This document shows, in pieces, positions 1 to 6,939 of a stretch of 11,614 nt of DNA; position 1 is the stretch's first letter, and each line of letters opens with the position of its first letter. Origin of the DNA: SYIM01 sp044356835. Its GTDB lineage: Bacteria > Pseudomonadota > Gammaproteobacteria > Burkholderiales > Burkholderiaceae_E. The stretch spans positions 1 through 11,614 of the forward strand of contig JBIKVK010000097.1 in NCBI GenBank assembly GCA_044356835.1, in the 5' to 3' direction. The position numbers were made by a program, and so were the translations under genes. A model generated the notes under the pieces. The model saw only the letters and a list, made by a program, of their open reading frames with translations, had not been told where the DNA came from and did not search any database.

Positions 1-722
1 TCGATGCGCGAGGCGGCGAATCGCTTGCCGATTTGCGCTCGATCACCCACGGTCTGGCGCGCTACGGACACGATGTAAAGGTTCTGTTCCTCAATGCGCG
101 CACCGACTCCCTCGTTCAGCGCTATTCGGAAACCCGGCGAAGGCACCCGCTCGCAGCGCGCGCGTCCGGGGGCGATACTTTCGATACCCTGCTGGAATCG
201 ATCGAACGCGAGCGCGAGCTGCTCTCGGCGCTGGACGGGCTGGGCGTGTCGGTCGACACGAGCGACCTCCACCCTAACGTGCTGCGGCAATGGGTCCGGG
301 ATCTGGTCGGCTCGGACCGCGCGGCCATCACCATTCTCTTCGAGTCTTTTGCCTACAAGACCGGGGTCCCGCTTGATGCCGATCTGGTCTTCGATGTGCG
401 CTGCCTGTCCAATCCCTACTACGACCCTGCGTTACGCCCACTCACCGGGCTCGACCCGCCCGTGGCCGCTTTCCTGGATGCGCTGCCCGCGGCGCGCCAG
501 ATGATCGACGACATCACCCGGTTCCTCGAAGACTGGCTGCCCCACTACATCCTGGACAACCGGAGCTACCTCACGGTGGCCGTCGGCTGTACGGGCGGTC
601 AGCACCGATCGGTCTACTGCGTCGAACAGCTTGCCCGCCGCTTCGGAAGCGCCGAGCGGGTCCTTACCCGACACCGATCCCTCGCTCTGCGCACAGCGAA
701 TCCGGTCGCCCAGACCCACTGA
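1..722 (+). CDS. rapZ: RapZ, RNase adapter / nucleotide-binding protein, C-terminal part (5' end outside window)
   Basis: RapZ (YvcJ family) is a cytoplasmic protein with an N-terminal P-loop NTPase domain and a C-terminal RNA-binding domain. In enterobacteria it delivers the sRNA GlmZ to RNase E to control glucosamine-6-phosphate synthase. The reading frame is open from base 3 and stops with TGA at 720-722, so about 239 codons are present. By memory of the E. coli protein, roughly the first 55 residues, including the Walker A loop, lie upstream. Visible family signatures are RYSETRRRHPL (bases about 120-152), the central VFESFAYK-like segment (here LFESFAYKTG), DADLVFDVR, and the C-terminal NRSYLTVAVGCTGGQHRSV followed by EQLA and a basic RHR. 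The GCTGGxHRS block is the most diagnostic part. The short tail after RHRS is not conserved. The next gene starts about 10 bases after the stop, so the two are probably co-transcribed. The GlmZ role is known only in enterics; in this lineage the RNA target is unknown. Confidence 0.95.
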   Translation, partial: DARGGESLADLRSITHGLARYGHDVKVLFLNARTDSLVQRYSETRRRHPLAARASGGDTFDTLLESIERERELLSALDGLGVSVDTSDLHPNVLRQWVRDLVGSDRAAITILFESFAYKTGVPLDADLVFDVRCLSNPYYDPALRPLTGLDPPVAAFLDALPAARQMIDDITRFLEDWLPHYILDNRSYLTVAVGCTGGQHRSVYCVEQLARRFGSAERVLTRHRSLALRTANPVAQTH

Positions 723-726
723 GGGG
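721..726 (+). promoter_or_regulatory. Shine-Dalgarno-like GAGGGG that points to an ATA start
   Basis: The purine run GAGGGG begins inside the rapZ stop codon and ends 6 bases before ATA at 733. That is the usual spacing for a ribosome binding site. The next possible in-frame starts, CTG at 739 and TTG at 745, are 12 and 18 bases away. This is the main sequence argument for the start chosen for the LON-domain gene. Confidence 0.5.
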
Positions 727-732
727 CCTGCC

Positions 733-1323
733 ATAGATCTGCCTTTGTTTCCGCTGGGCACAGTCCTCTTTCCTGGAGGGGTGCTGCCCCTGCGCATCTT
801 CGAAACCCGCTACCTCGACATGGTGCGGGCCTGCATGGGTGCGGGCAGCCCGTTTGGGGTGTGCCTGATCACCCGCGGCGGCGAGGTCGGAGTTCCAGCC
901 GATCACCACCCGATCGGGTGCACAGCCCGCATTGTGGATTTCGACATGGAACCGGGCGGTGTGCTGCAGCTGCGCACCATCGGGGGCGAGCGCTTCGAGG
1001 TGACCGAGCGCAGCACCCAAGCCGACGGCCTGATCCGCGGTCGGGTCAGAATGCTCCCGAGCGATCCCGCGGTGATCCTCCCCGAATCGCTCGCGCATTG
1101 CGGACAGCTGATGCGCACCGTGATTGACGACGCGTGCCGGCGCGAAGCCGATCCAGCGCGCCGCGTGCTCGCCGAACCCTTCATGCCCGATGAGGCGGGT
1201 TGGGTGGCCAACCGTTTGTGCGAGCTGTTGCCGCTTTCAGCCGAGCGCCGCCAGCAATTGATGGTCCTCGAAGATCCCCTGGAACGCCTGCGCGAAGTGG
1301 CCGGGATCCTGCAGCACCGGTAG
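733..1323 (+). CDS. Stand-alone LON substrate-binding domain protein
   Basis: The protein of about 196 residues opens with LPLFPLGTVLFPGGVLPLRI and continues with FETRYLDMV. This is the hallmark start of the N-terminal LON domain (PF02190) found alone in many proteobacteria. There is no AAA+ module and no Ser-Lys protease domain, so it is not a Lon protease despite the common label 'peptidase S16'. A helical C-terminal part (from about base 1090) completes the single-domain fold. Its function is unknown; the domain in Lon recognises substrates, so a chaperone or adaptor role is a guess. The start is uncertain: no ATG or GTG lies near the domain edge, and ATA at 733 has the best ribosome-binding spacing. 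CTG 739 and TTG 745 would barely shorten it. TTG at 631 would add 34 residues read from inside rapZ that look like out-of-frame noise. It follows rapZ closely and converges on mutY. Confidence 0.85.
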   Translation: MDLPLFPLGTVLFPGGVLPLRIFETRYLDMVRACMGAGSPFGVCLITRGGEVGVPADHHPIGCTARIVDFDMEPGGVLQLRTIGGERFEVTERSTQADGLIRGRVRMLPSDPAVILPESLAHCGQLMRTVIDDACRREADPARRVLAEPFMPDEAGWVANRLCELLPLSAERRQQLMVLEDPLERLREVAGILQHR

Positions 1324-1379
1324 CCCGGGCCGCAGCATGCGGTGCATGCGCCGACCGAAGGCACAAGCGGTCAAGAACG
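1324..1379. other. Convergent intergenic gap with short inverted repeats
   Basis: These 56 bases separate the stops of the LON-domain gene and mutY. They hold a perfect 6-bp inverted repeat, GCATGC-GGT-GCATGC (1335-1349), and a weaker pair GACCG/CGGTC (1353-1357 with 1368-1372). Neither is followed by a T run on either strand. Termination may therefore be factor-dependent or bidirectional and weak. No small gene is supported here. Confidence 0.35.
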
Positions 1380-2450
1380 TCAGGTCAAACCGAGCAGCAA
1401 TCGTTTGATCGGGCGGGGCAGTGCAGCCGAGCCGACCGAATCGAGCGCGAGCCAGCGCCATGATCCGTTCGCCGCAGTCCCGGCAGGCGTGGGCTCGGCG
1501 AGCGTCGTCAGGGCCTCATCGAGACGGGCGCGCCAAGGGCGGGCCACCAGCCGGTAGTGAGTGAAGGCGTGCCTCACAACCTGCAGCGGCTCGAGCCCGG
1601 CGGGCCGCAGACCGAACCGGCAGAGGATCTCCGCCTCAAGCTCGGCAGGACCCGCGTCCGGGAATTCGGGCAGGCTCAAAAGCCCTCCCCAGAGACCTCG
1701 CTGCGGGCGCTCCTCGAGCAGCACCTGTTTGCCCCTCATCAGCACGAGCAGAGCGATCGTGCGCTCGGGCTGGGCGGCGCGCCTGCGCGGCGCCGGGATC
1801 GATTCCCAGCCGCCTTCCCGACCGACCCGACATAAATCGGCCACCGGGCAGCGCCCACATGAAGGCTGCCTGCGCAGGCATACGGTGGCGCCGAGATCCA
1901 TCAGACCCTGGGTGTAGGCCTCGATACCGTGCGCCGGCAGGAGCGCCTCGGCAATAGCCCAGAGTTTTCGCTCAGTCTCGGGCCGGGCAGGGTCGGAATC
2001 GATGCCTGCGATCCGGCACAGGACCCGCTTCACATTGCCGTCAAGAATCGCCGCGCGGCGGCCGAATGCGAAAGCAGCAATCGCGGCAGCGGTCGAGCGT
2101 CCGATTCCGGGCAACTGCGCAAGCTCCTCCGGCTGGTCGGGAAATGCGCCGGCGCGCTCTTCTACGATCAGGCGGGCGCAGCGGTGCAGGTTTCGGGCAC
2201 GGCTGTAGTAGCCGAGCCCGCTCCAGAGCTCGAGCACCGCCTCGAGGGGCGCGCGGGCGAGCGTGGCCAGATCGGGAAAACGGGCCAGAAAGCGCGGGTA
2301 GTAGTCGAGGACGGTCGTGACCTGGGTCTGCTGCAGCATGATCTCGGAGAGCCAGATCCGATACGGATCACGCGTACCCTGCCAGGGCAGATCGTGTCGA
2401 CCCTGCTTCTTTTGCCAGTCGATCAGAAGCTCGGAGAAACCGGCTGACAT
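1380..2450 (-). CDS. mutY: MutY, adenine DNA glycosylase
   Basis: MutY removes adenine mispaired with 8-oxoguanine in base excision repair. From the start at 2450 the product is 356 residues, close to E. coli MutY. In order: a helix-hairpin-helix glycosylase domain with LPWQ (21-24), Glu36 in SEIMLQQTQV (catalytic Glu37 in E. coli), the HhH loop LPGIGRSTAA (113-122) and Asp137 in ILDGNVKRV (catalytic Asp138 in E. coli). Next come four iron-sulphur cysteines spaced C-x6-C-x2-C-x5-C (Cys191, 198, 201, 207). A C-terminal NUDIX-like 8-oxoG recognition domain follows, with a region around LLEERPQRGLWGGLLSLPEF. All key residues are present. I prefer the ATG at 2450 because GGAG lies 8 bases upstream and homologues start here; an ATG at 2483, almost touching the mutM stop, would add 11 unconserved residues without a ribosome binding site. 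It is downstream of mutM on the same strand, probably in one transcript. Confidence 0.97.
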   Translation of the reverse strand: MSAGFSELLIDWQKKQGRHDLPWQGTRDPYRIWLSEIMLQQTQVTTVLDYYPRFLARFPDLATLARAPLEAVLELWSGLGYYSRARNLHRCARLIVEERAGAFPDQPEELAQLPGIGRSTAAAIAAFAFGRRAAILDGNVKRVLCRIAGIDSDPARPETERKLWAIAEALLPAHGIEAYTQGLMDLGATVCLRRQPSCGRCPVADLCRVGREGGWESIPAPRRRAAQPERTIALLVLMRGKQVLLEERPQRGLWGGLLSLPEFPDAGPAELEAEILCRFGLRPAGLEPLQVVRHAFTHYRLVARPWRARLDEALTTLAEPTPAGTAANGSWRWLALDSVGSAALPRPIKRLLLGLT

Positions 2451-2458
2451 GGGTCGAG

Positions 2459-2462
2459 CTCC
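2459..2462 (-). promoter_or_regulatory. mutY Shine-Dalgarno, decides the start
   Basis: On the minus strand GGAG lies 8 bases before the ATG at 2450. The alternative ATG at 2483 has no comparable purine run upstream. This supports the shorter 356-residue MutY. Confidence 0.65.
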
Positions 2463-2484
2463 GGAAACGGGGCTGCCTGGCATC

Positions 2485-3309
2485 TCAGGGCCGCTGGCAA
2501 CTCGGGCAATAAAAGCTCGAGCGCTGCTGCTGGCGGATGATCTTGATCATCGCACCGCAGCGGCGACAGGCCTCGCCCGCGCGGCCATAGACCTGGCAGT
2601 CGAGCTGGAAATGGCCATGCGCTCCGTCACTGTCGACGAAATCACGCAAGCTGCTGCCGCCTCGGCTGATGGCGTCACGCAGGGTCTGCCGGATCGCCTC
2701 CGCCAGGGCGTCGCAGCGCACCCGCGACAAGCGCCCGGCGCGGGCGCGAGGCGAGATGCCAGCCCGGAAAAGGCTCTCCGAGGCATAGATGTTGCCGACA
2801 CCCACCACCTCGCGGCCGGACAGCAACATCTGCTTGATGGTCAGGCTGCGGCCACGGCTGAGGCGATAGAGCAGGGCGCCGTCGAAGAGGCTGGAGAGGG
2901 GCTCGACCCCGAGATGGGCCAGAAGCGGATGAGCCAGAACATCGCCTTGCGCGGCGTCATGCCAGAGGATGGCTCCGAAACGGCGTGGATCCGTGAAACG
3001 GAGCAGGCCGGCCGAGGTCTCGATATCGACATGGTCATGCCGCTCTGCCCGGGTCCCGGGAGCGCGCAGGCGCAGTTGGCCGGACATGCCCAGATGAACG
3101 ATCAGGGTACCCGCACCGAAATCGAACAACAGATACTTGCCCCGACGCCCGACCGAACGCAGTCGCGCCCCCCGCAGCCTGCGGGCGAGATCGGTGGGGA
3201 CCGGCCAACGCAAACGGGGTTCTCGAACGGACAAAGACTGTACGATCGCGCCGGCAACCTTGGGCTCGAGCCCTCGCCTGACGACTTCGACCTCGGGCAA
3301 TTCCGGCAT
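2485..3309 (-). CDS. mutM: MutM (Fpg), formamidopyrimidine / 8-oxoguanine DNA glycosylase
   Basis: MutM excises 8-oxoguanine and formamidopyrimidines and cleaves the abasic site by beta,delta-elimination. It is a 274-residue protein beginning MPELPEVEVVRRGL. After Met removal, Pro2 is the Schiff-base nucleophile, and Glu3 and Glu6 are present. Lys58 in GRRGKYLLFDF matches Lys57 of E. coli. The H2TH region is recognisable around LLSGREVVGVGNIYASE, which is characteristic of Fpg. The C-terminal zinc finger has Cys248, Cys251, Cys268 and Cys271 (C-x2-C-x16-C-x2-C), with Arg263 in the position of the DNA-intercalating loop arginine. The frame is open 18 codons further upstream, but the catalytic Pro must be residue 2, which fixes the start at 3309. 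The ribosome binding site is weak (AGGA 12 bases upstream). It lies 34 bases upstream of mutY and is divergent from the TPR gene, so a shared intergenic region of 60 bases drives both directions. Confidence 0.97.
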   Translation of the reverse strand: MPELPEVEVVRRGLEPKVAGAIVQSLSVREPRLRWPVPTDLARRLRGARLRSVGRRGKYLLFDFGAGTLIVHLGMSGQLRLRAPGTRAERHDHVDIETSAGLLRFTDPRRFGAILWHDAAQGDVLAHPLLAHLGVEPLSSLFDGALLYRLSRGRSLTIKQMLLSGREVVGVGNIYASESLFRAGISPRARAGRLSRVRCDALAEAIRQTLRDAISRGGSSLRDFVDSDGAHGHFQLDCQVYGRAGEACRRCGAMIKIIRQQQRSSFYCPSCQRP

Positions 3310-3323
3310 ATTGCAAGGCGGTC

Positions 3324-3351
3324 CTGAACAGCGCTTGCGGGGGAGTGTAAT
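3324..3351 (+). promoter_or_regulatory. Possible sigma70-type promoter for the TPR-lolB-ispE unit
   Basis: TGTAAT (3346-3351) matches the -10 consensus at five of six positions. A poor -35, CTGAAC (3324-3329, three of six), sits 16 bases upstream. It lies in the only gap between the divergent mutM and TPR genes, so a promoter is expected here, but this particular match is weak. A start point near 3358 would leave a leader of about 12 bases. Confidence 0.3.
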
Positions 3352-3369
3352 TGAACCTACCATCGGAAC

Positions 3370-5214
3370 ATGAATGAACTCCTCCGCGCGTCACGGGAAC
3401 CGGCGAGTCTCCCGTTGAAGAGCACGCGTGCGCGTGCAGCCTGGTACCGCCTGAGTCTGATCTGCGCGCTGACTTCGATCGCGCTCGCTTCGGTCTGTGT
3501 GGCAGAGCGGGCTCATGCCCAGGCTGCGTCGCCGGGCGCACGTGTCGGCGATCAGGAGAGCCCGGCCTCGTCGGCCGACCGCTCGGCCAATATCCCCGAG
3601 GTCGAGCTGTCCCCGCAGCTGATCTTTCAGCTGCTCGCGGCCGAACTCGCCGCTCAGCGCGGCGAGGCGGGCACGGCCTCAGCCACTTATCTGTCGATTG
3701 CACAGAAGCATCGCGATCCGAGGCTCGCCAGAAGGGCCACCGAGCTTGCCCTGACCGCACGCGCTCCCAAACGTGCGCTGACCGCAGCCCGGCTTTGGCT
3801 CGAACTCGAGCCTGGATCGAGCCTCGCGGCACAGACGGTCCAAGCCCTGCAGTTGAGCACCGGCGACCTCAAGGCCGCTGAAGAAAGCATCGTGCGCCAA
3901 CTCGAGGAGGCACGGCAAAAAGGCACGCTCGCAGCCGCCTATGAGTCCGTCCAGCGCGCCCTACTGAGGATTCAGGATCGACCTCGCGCGCTCGAAATCC
4001 TGGAGCGGGTCTCGATGCCCGACCGCAATCGGGCCGAGGCCCAACTCGCCCTGGCCACACTGGCCCAGGCCGCCGGAGATCGCGAACGGGGCGGACGCTA
4101 TGCGCTGCGCGCGCTTGAACTGGCCGGCGATGACGCGGCCCTGCTGGTACAGGCCGCACAGTTGGCGAGCGGCGACGAGGCTGCGCGCGCGAAGGCGATC
4201 ACCGCGCTCGAAGCGTTCGTCGTGCGCATGCCCCGAGCAACCGAAGCGCGCTTTGCCCTCGCCCGATTATTGGCCGAGTCGGATCGGCGCGAAGACGCGC
4301 GTCGCCAGTTCGAGCAGGCTCTGGAAATCGAGCCGCAAAGCCCGACCATCCTGTTTTCCCTCGCGCAACTGGCCTACCAGACCAAACATCCCGAGGACGC
4401 GGAACGCTATCTGCGCCGATATCTCGAACTGCCCGGCGGAATCGAACGAGAACTCGACCCGGCCTTTCTGTTTCTCGGCCAGCTCGCGGAGGAAGCGCGT
4501 CGCTTCGAGCAGGCGCTTGGCTGGTACGAAAAGGTCGGTCCCGGCGAGCAGCAACTCGCGGCCACTCAGCGGCGCGCCATCGTCCTGGGGCGCCTGGGTC
4601 GCATTGAAGAGGCGCGATCGGTCCTGCGCGAGGCCCCGGTCAGCGAACGCGCTGAGCGCAACCGCCTGATCGCAATCGAGGCGCAGGTGCTGCGCACTGC
4701 GGGGCGCTTCGAAGACGCATTCCAGCTTCTGGACCAGGCGCTTGCGCAGCAACCCGACGAGCCGGATCTGCTCTACGACCACGCAATGGCCGCCGAGAAG
4801 GTCAACCGGATCGAGGTTCTTGAAAAGAGCCTGCGCAGACTGATCGAGCTGCAACCGGAGCATGCGCACGCCTATAACGCACTGGGCTACACGCTGGCCG
4901 ATCGCGGACTCCGGCTCGAGGAGGCCCAGCAGTTGATCGAGAAGGCGGTCGCGCTGTCTCCCAAGGATGGCCATATCATCGACAGCCTCGGTTGGGTGCT
5001 GTTTCGCCGCGGACAACTCACGGCTGCGATCGAACAATTGCGCAAGGCGTTTGAGCTGTTGCCCGAGGCCGAAATTGCGGCCCACCTCGGCGAGGTGCTG
5101 CTGGCAGCCGGTCAGCGTGCCGAGGCCCTGGAGATCCTCCGCCAGGGCAAGCGGCTCGACCCTGAGAACGAAACGCTGCTCGAAACACTGCGCCGGCTTG
5201 GCGTCAATCTCTAG
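3370..5214 (+). CDS. Secreted TPR-repeat protein upstream of lolB
   Basis: The 614-residue product has a long basic N-region, a hydrophobic stretch (about 31-47, LSLICALTSIALASVCVA) and a likely signal peptidase I site after AHA or AQA (about 51-53). It has no lipobox, so it is probably periplasmic. The rest is a solenoid of helix pairs rich in Ala, Leu, Glu and Arg, typical of TPRs. The best-conserved segment begins near residue 498 with AYNALGYTLADRG, followed by DSLGWVLFRRGQL and EIAAHLGEVLLAAGQ, a pattern I recognise from TPR proteins encoded next to lolB in beta- and gammaproteobacteria. Its molecular function is not known to me. The neighbouring gene suggests a scaffold in envelope or lipoprotein biogenesis, which is inference. 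The ribosome binding site is poor, and TTG at 3415 is an alternative start that would give a more normal signal peptide. The gene ends 6 bases before lolB. Confidence 0.88.
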   Translation: MNELLRASREPASLPLKSTRARAAWYRLSLICALTSIALASVCVAERAHAQAASPGARVGDQESPASSADRSANIPEVELSPQLIFQLLAAELAAQRGEAGTASATYLSIAQKHRDPRLARRATELALTARAPKRALTAARLWLELEPGSSLAAQTVQALQLSTGDLKAAEESIVRQLEEARQKGTLAAAYESVQRALLRIQDRPRALEILERVSMPDRNRAEAQLALATLAQAAGDRERGGRYALRALELAGDDAALLVQAAQLASGDEAARAKAITALEAFVVRMPRATEARFALARLLAESDRREDARRQFEQALEIEPQSPTILFSLAQLAYQTKHPEDAERYLRRYLELPGGIERELDPAFLFLGQLAEEARRFEQALGWYEKVGPGEQQLAATQRRAIVLGRLGRIEEARSVLREAPVSERAERNRLIAIEAQVLRTAGRFEDAFQLLDQALAQQPDEPDLLYDHAMAAEKVNRIEVLEKSLRRLIELQPEHAHAYNALGYTLADRGLRLEEAQQLIEKAVALSPKDGHIIDSLGWVLFRRGQLTAAIEQLRKAFELLPEAEIAAHLGEVLLAAGQRAEALEILRQGKRLDPENETLLETLRRLGVNL

Positions 5215-5220
5215 ACCTCG

Positions 5221-5814
5221 ATGGTGCGCGCACGTCGGGCCCTACTGATCGCCTCGGCCGCCATCTTCGCCGGCTGCGCAACACCCGGCCGCGACCCCCA
5301 GCCCATCGCAGGCGGGTCACCCAAGCGGCTCTGGAGCGGGCGATTTGCAGCGACTTACCCCGACGCCCAAGCTCAGGGCGGGCGCAGCCGAGCGAGCGGT
5401 CGCTTCAAGCTCGAGCGCCAATCCGACGGCCAGATCCTGCTCGAGCTCGCTTCGCCCCTCGGTCAGTTGATCGCTCGGGGGCGTGTCGGCCGTGATCATG
5501 CAGAGCTGGAGGATGCGCGGGGCACGGTCCACCGTGCGGCCAGTGACCAATTGCTCACCGAGTCGCTGTTTGGCTGGCGGATCCCGGTCCGGGCCCTGCC
5601 CGACTGGCTAGAACCCCCCGCAGGCCCGTCCCAGGGTGTGAGCGCCGCTGGTGCGGGACCAGCCGGTCTGCAGGGCGAGGCGCAGCTGAGCCAGGGGTGG
5701 TCGATTCGCAGAGCCTTGTCCCCGTCGGGGCAGCTGCGTTCGCTCGATCTCACGTACCCGGCCGGCGAGGTGCAGGGCTTGCGGCTGCAACTGGTGATCG
5801 ATTCGGCAGGCTGA
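5221..5814 (+). CDS. lolB: LolB, outer-membrane lipoprotein receptor
   Basis: LolB accepts lipoproteins from the periplasmic carrier LolA and inserts them in the inner leaflet of the outer membrane; it is itself an outer-membrane lipoprotein. The product has 197 residues. A short signal peptide with Arg3, Arg5 and Arg6 leads to the lipobox FAGC, with Cys19 as the acylated residue. Phe at -3 is less usual than Leu. The family pattern follows: WSGRFAA (about 38-44), SGRFKLERQ, LELASPLGQLIARG, AELEDARGTVHRA, then LFGWRIPVRALPDWL. A Gly/Ala/Pro-rich insert follows this last motif before the final strands. It lies 6 bases after the TPR stop and has no clear Shine-Dalgarno, so translational coupling is likely. 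The identification rests on motifs and on the standard lolB-ispE neighbourhood. Confidence 0.92.
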   Translation: MVRARRALLIASAAIFAGCATPGRDPQPIAGGSPKRLWSGRFAATYPDAQAQGGRSRASGRFKLERQSDGQILLELASPLGQLIARGRVGRDHAELEDARGTVHRAASDQLLTESLFGWRIPVRALPDWLEPPAGPSQGVSAAGAGPAGLQGEAQLSQGWSIRRALSPSGQLRSLDLTYPAGEVQGLRLQLVIDSAG

Positions 5815-5849
5815 CTGAACGCCCGACCCCAAACCCTGAACCGTCCACG

Positions 5850-6749
5850 ATGCTCGTCGAACTGCGCTACCTGCCCGCGCCCGCGAAGCTCAACCTGTTT
5901 CTGCATGTGACGGGTCGGCAAGCCAATGGCTATCACCTCCTGGAGACGGTATTTCAGATGGTTGACCTGGCCGATCGGATCGATCTGACGCGCAGATCGG
6001 ACGGGAGAATCGAACTTGCAACGCCGCTGCGGGGGGTGCCCGCCGAGAACGACTTGACCGTGCGCGCGGCGCGGCGGCTCGCGCTCGAAACCGGATGCCC
6101 CTTTGGGGTCAGCATACGCCTACGTAAATCGATTCCGATGGGCGGCGGTCTGGGCGGTGGAAGCAGCGACGCGGCAACGGTGCTCCTGGGCCTCAATCGG
6201 CTTTGGGACCTCAGGCTCAAGCCCCGCACGCTCATGCGGATTGCACTCGAACTCGGCGCGGATGTACCTTTTTTCATCTTTGGTCGCAGCGCCTACGCGA
6301 CCGGGGTCGGCGAACAGCTGCGCGACTGCCCCCAGCCGGACCGACATTTCGTGCTGCTCGCCCCGCCGGTACAGGTGGCGACTGCGTCTGTGTTCACGGC
6401 CCCTGGTTTGACACGCAATACGAAACCGATCACAATTTTCGGTCTTTCGCGAGGAGATCGCGTCTTCTTCGGCAGAAACGATCTCGAGCCTGTGGCGTTT
6501 GCCTTGCAACCTCTCGTCCGCTCTTGGTATGAGACGCTTTGCCGGGGCGCCGAGCGGGTCGGCCTCAGTGCCGTGCACGCCCGGATGACGGGCTCGGGTG
6601 CTTGTCTTTTTCTGCCGGTCGACGATGCACAGCAGGCCCGCATGGTTTGCGACTCTGTCCGGTCGATTCTGAGCCCCACTGCGGGGTCGATTCGAGCGGT
6701 TCGGTCGGTCGCGGCTCATCCCCTTCGCGACTGGGCCTTCTCGTCCTGA
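5850..6749 (+). CDS. ispE: IspE, 4-diphosphocytidyl-2-C-methyl-D-erythritol kinase
   Basis: IspE phosphorylates CDP-methylerythritol with ATP, the fourth step of the MEP (non-mevalonate) isoprenoid pathway, in the cytoplasm. The 299-residue protein is of normal length and shows the GHMP-kinase motifs. PAPAKLNLFLHVTG has Lys13. The glycine-rich phosphate loop PMGGGLGGGSSDAA starts at about 96. ELGADVPFFIFG has Asp138 as the catalytic acid, and MTGSGACLF (about 246-254) is the third motif. The ATG at 5850 places PAPAKLN at the usual distance from the N-terminus. There is no good ribosome binding site; the 35-base gap after lolB and the shared direction suggest co-transcription and possibly coupling. 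The gene shows that isoprenoids are made by the MEP route. tRNA-Gln follows 33 bases downstream. Confidence 0.97.
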   Translation: MLVELRYLPAPAKLNLFLHVTGRQANGYHLLETVFQMVDLADRIDLTRRSDGRIELATPLRGVPAENDLTVRAARRLALETGCPFGVSIRLRKSIPMGGGLGGGSSDAATVLLGLNRLWDLRLKPRTLMRIALELGADVPFFIFGRSAYATGVGEQLRDCPQPDRHFVLLAPPVQVATASVFTAPGLTRNTKPITIFGLSRGDRVFFGRNDLEPVAFALQPLVRSWYETLCRGAERVGLSAVHARMTGSGACLFLPVDDAQQARMVCDSVRSILSPTAGSIRAVRSVAAHPLRDWAFSS

Positions 6750-6782
6750 GGCCGTCTTTTCTCGGGTCGATGAGGCTTCGTT

Positions 6783-6859
6783 TGGGGAGTCGCCAAGTTG
6801 GTTAAGGCACCGGATTTTGATTCCGGCATGCGTAGGTTCGAATCCTACCTCCCCAGCCA
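6783..6859 (+). tRNA. tRNA-Gln (anticodon UUG), CCA encoded
   Basis: The sequence folds as a complete cloverleaf. The acceptor stem is TGGGGAG (6783-6789) with CTCCCCA (6849-6855), including the U1-A72 pair typical of bacterial tRNA-Gln, then discriminator G and encoded CCA (6857-6859). The D arm is GCC/GGC around AAGTTGGTTAA. The anticodon stem is CCGGA/TCCGG with loop TTTTGAT, so the anticodon at 6817-6819 is TTG and reads CAA (and CAG by wobble). The T arm is GTAGG-TTCGAAT-CCTAC. It sits between ispE and prs on the same strand, and I see no convincing separate promoter in the 33 bases before it, so it may be processed from a longer transcript. Confidence 0.97.
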
Positions 6860-6939
6860 AACCACCCGCGTTCATCCCGGATGGCCTTTTTGGACTGACT
6901 GCTGCGAGCACTGATATGCTGCCGGGACCGCGTCGTTCC

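Noticed and set aside
733..1323. Lon protease fragment or pseudogene
   Set aside because: The stand-alone LON-domain family has this length, and the reading frame is intact to its own stop, so it is not a truncated Lon.
1335..1349. GCATGC-GGT-GCATGC hairpin as a terminator for the LON-domain gene or mutY
   Set aside because: The stem is only 6 bp and no T run follows on either strand. It is recorded only as an inverted repeat.
2317..3327. A long plus-strand open frame (about 336 codons) opposite mutM and the start of mutY
   Set aside because: The minus strand encodes complete MutM with all catalytic and zinc-finger residues. The plus-strand frame has no recognisable domain and is the usual antisense shadow in GC-rich DNA.
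4267..5085. A minus-strand open frame of about 272 codons opposite the TPR gene
   Set aside because: It mirrors codon-position bias of the TPR repeats and contains no recognisable motif.
6783..6859. tRNA-Gln as an integration (att) site
   Set aside because: No integrase, no repeat of the tRNA 3' end and no foreign-looking DNA lies nearby; prs follows directly.
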